The notes under the pieces: generated by a model | Told to the model about the DNA's origin: nothing | Databases searched by the model: none | What the model saw: the letters and a program-made list of their open reading frames with translations, nothing else | Made by a program: the position numbers and the translations under genes | Part shown: positions 63,367 to 64,000 of the stretch, one piece after another | How positions within the stretch are numbered: position 1 is the stretch's first letter | Layout of the letters: each line of letters starts with the position of its first letter | Assembly: GCF_009026145.1 (NCBI RefSeq) | Contig: NZ_WBUE01000017.1 | Span: 1 to 64,000, forward strand | DNA length: 64,000 nucleotides | Source of the DNA: Hyphomicrobium sp. | GTDB taxonomy: Bacteria; Pseudomonadota; Alphaproteobacteria; Rhizobiales; Hyphomicrobiaceae | Reading direction: 5' to 3'

Positions 63367-63882
63367 TCACTCGACGGGGAGTGACACCGTGTAGTCTCGC
63401 ATTTGCGGCTCGGGCTCAGCCTGTGACCGCACCTTCTGCGAGTAGTCGACCTCGCACATTTCGACCGTGTCGTTGGCTGCCTCTTCCTCGCTTGGCGCGC
63501 CCCAGATCCACGGCATGGCGACATTCGCCAGCGGGTCCGGCTCGGCGGCGACCTGCTCCACGATGCATCTCACGCGCAGATCGTAGCGGATGCGCGCGAC
63601 TTTGACGGACGACCGTCGAGCCTCGTCCAGCAGGCGGGCGGTTTCCTTACGCATTTGCGCCAGCGCGGCCCGCGCCGGAGCGTCTTTGCCACGGGCATTC
63701 AGCCCGGTCGCGGTCTGGGGCATTGCCCGGCCCGTTTCGTCGACAACTGTCCACTGGAAGCTGCCCGGCTGCGCCAGAGCGGCCTCGCTTGCACGCCACG
63801 CATTACTTGTCTGCGGCAATTCATCGGCAACTACCGGGAGCGATCCCAATAGAAATGCAATAGCAAGACAAGACGCTTTCAA
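63367..63882 (-). CDS. Exported protein of unknown function
   Basis: 171-aa protein with a signal peptide (MKASCLAIAFLLGSLPVVADE), a helical region (PARAALAQMRKETARLLDEA), and two Cys in the mature part (LRVRCIVEQV, VEMCEVDYSQK) that could form a disulfide. TTG at 63882 is the start, with AGAGGTGG 5-6 bases upstream. No family recognised. Beyond it, 63883-64000 shows no gene that can be supported. Confidence 0.7.
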   Translation of the reverse strand: MKASCLAIAFLLGSLPVVADELPQTSNAWRASEAALAQPGSFQWTVVDETGRAMPQTATGLNARGKDAPARAALAQMRKETARLLDEARRSSVKVARIRYDLRVRCIVEQVAAEPDPLANVAMPWIWGAPSEEEAANDTVEMCEVDYSQKVRSQAEPEPQMRDYTVSLPVE

Positions 63883-64000
63883 TTTACCACCTCTTCACAT
63901 TCGAAGGCGACGGCCAATTTGCTACCATGCCGGCATCTGCCCACCAACGCGCCGCCCGGCGTTTTGCACGCTATGCACATGCCAGCGCCTCATTGTGCAT

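Noticed and set aside
63927..64000. Open frame from an ATG at 63927 to the window end
   Set aside because: Only 24 codons are visible, without Shine-Dalgarno or recognisable sequence; a gene cannot be supported.

Overview
The window looks like chromosome from a GC-rich alphaproteobacterium of the order Hyphomicrobiales. Three things point there: the ethylmalonyl-CoA pathway genes ecm, ccr and mcd; a NasTS-controlled nitrate assimilation operon; and the alphaproteobacterial gene order rplU-rpmA-GNAT-obgE ... proB-proA ... nadD-rsfS-rlmH. The species cannot be named from the sequence alone. No phage, IS element, CRISPR array or rRNA operon was seen.

Layout. 1-3.5 kb: the tail of an incoming gene, a D,D-carboxypeptidase, a membrane protein and a porin broken by a frameshift. 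3.6-16.5 kb, all on the minus strand: a complete nitrate assimilation unit read as nasT-nasS, then a 280-bp control region, then nrtA-nrtB-nrtC(tandem ATPase)-nirB-nirD-nasA-cobA. The control region holds a -24/-12 (sigma-54) promoter, a nested palindrome about 110 bp upstream of it, two A1/G4 hexaloop hairpins (the RNA target class of ANTAR proteins such as NasT), and a terminator whose 5' strand overlaps the second hairpin. NasS/NasT would therefore sense nitrate and let RNA polymerase pass the terminator. 16.6-17 kb: tRNA-Leu(CAA) and two related long palindromes.

17-30 kb: an AI-2E-type permease, then ethylmalonyl-CoA mutase, crotonyl-CoA carboxylase/reductase and methylsuccinyl-CoA dehydrogenase interleaved with small genes of unknown function, then a two-gene exopolysaccharide unit (a membrane-fusion protein and a GT2 synthase with a PilZ-like C-terminus). 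30-35 kb: a CruF-like carotenoid protein, a doubly truncated thioredoxin-reductase remnant, a cobalamin-binding-like protein without a signal peptide, a lone cyclic-nucleotide-binding domain and a 613-aa orphan membrane protein.

35-55 kb: the housekeeping cluster (rlmH, rsfS, nadD, proA, proB, obgE, rpmA, rplU), opened in two places by accessory genes: a serine hydrolase, envelope proteins, two c-di-GMP signalling proteins, Ada, an exported eight-repeat WD40 protein and a CrtI-like oxidoreductase. 55-64 kb is accessory: an acid-ceramidase/NAAA-like Ntn hydrolase facing an alpha-oxoamine synthase that follows a 76-codon gene, creD, a less GC-rich pair with a permuted papain-fold hydrolase, a transglutaminase-like protein, and a GbsR/MarR regulator with a palindrome across its start codon followed by a DUF4166 gene.

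Functionally, the region joins nitrogen assimilation (nitrate to ammonium, with siroheme supply), C2 or poly-hydroxybutyrate carbon assimilation (ethylmalonyl-CoA pathway, B12 dependent), c-di-GMP-controlled surface polysaccharide, proline synthesis and ribosome maturation. Several starts were moved inward from the longest reading frame because a Shine-Dalgarno sequence and a signal peptide or family N-terminus sit at the inner codon; these choices are given in the entries.
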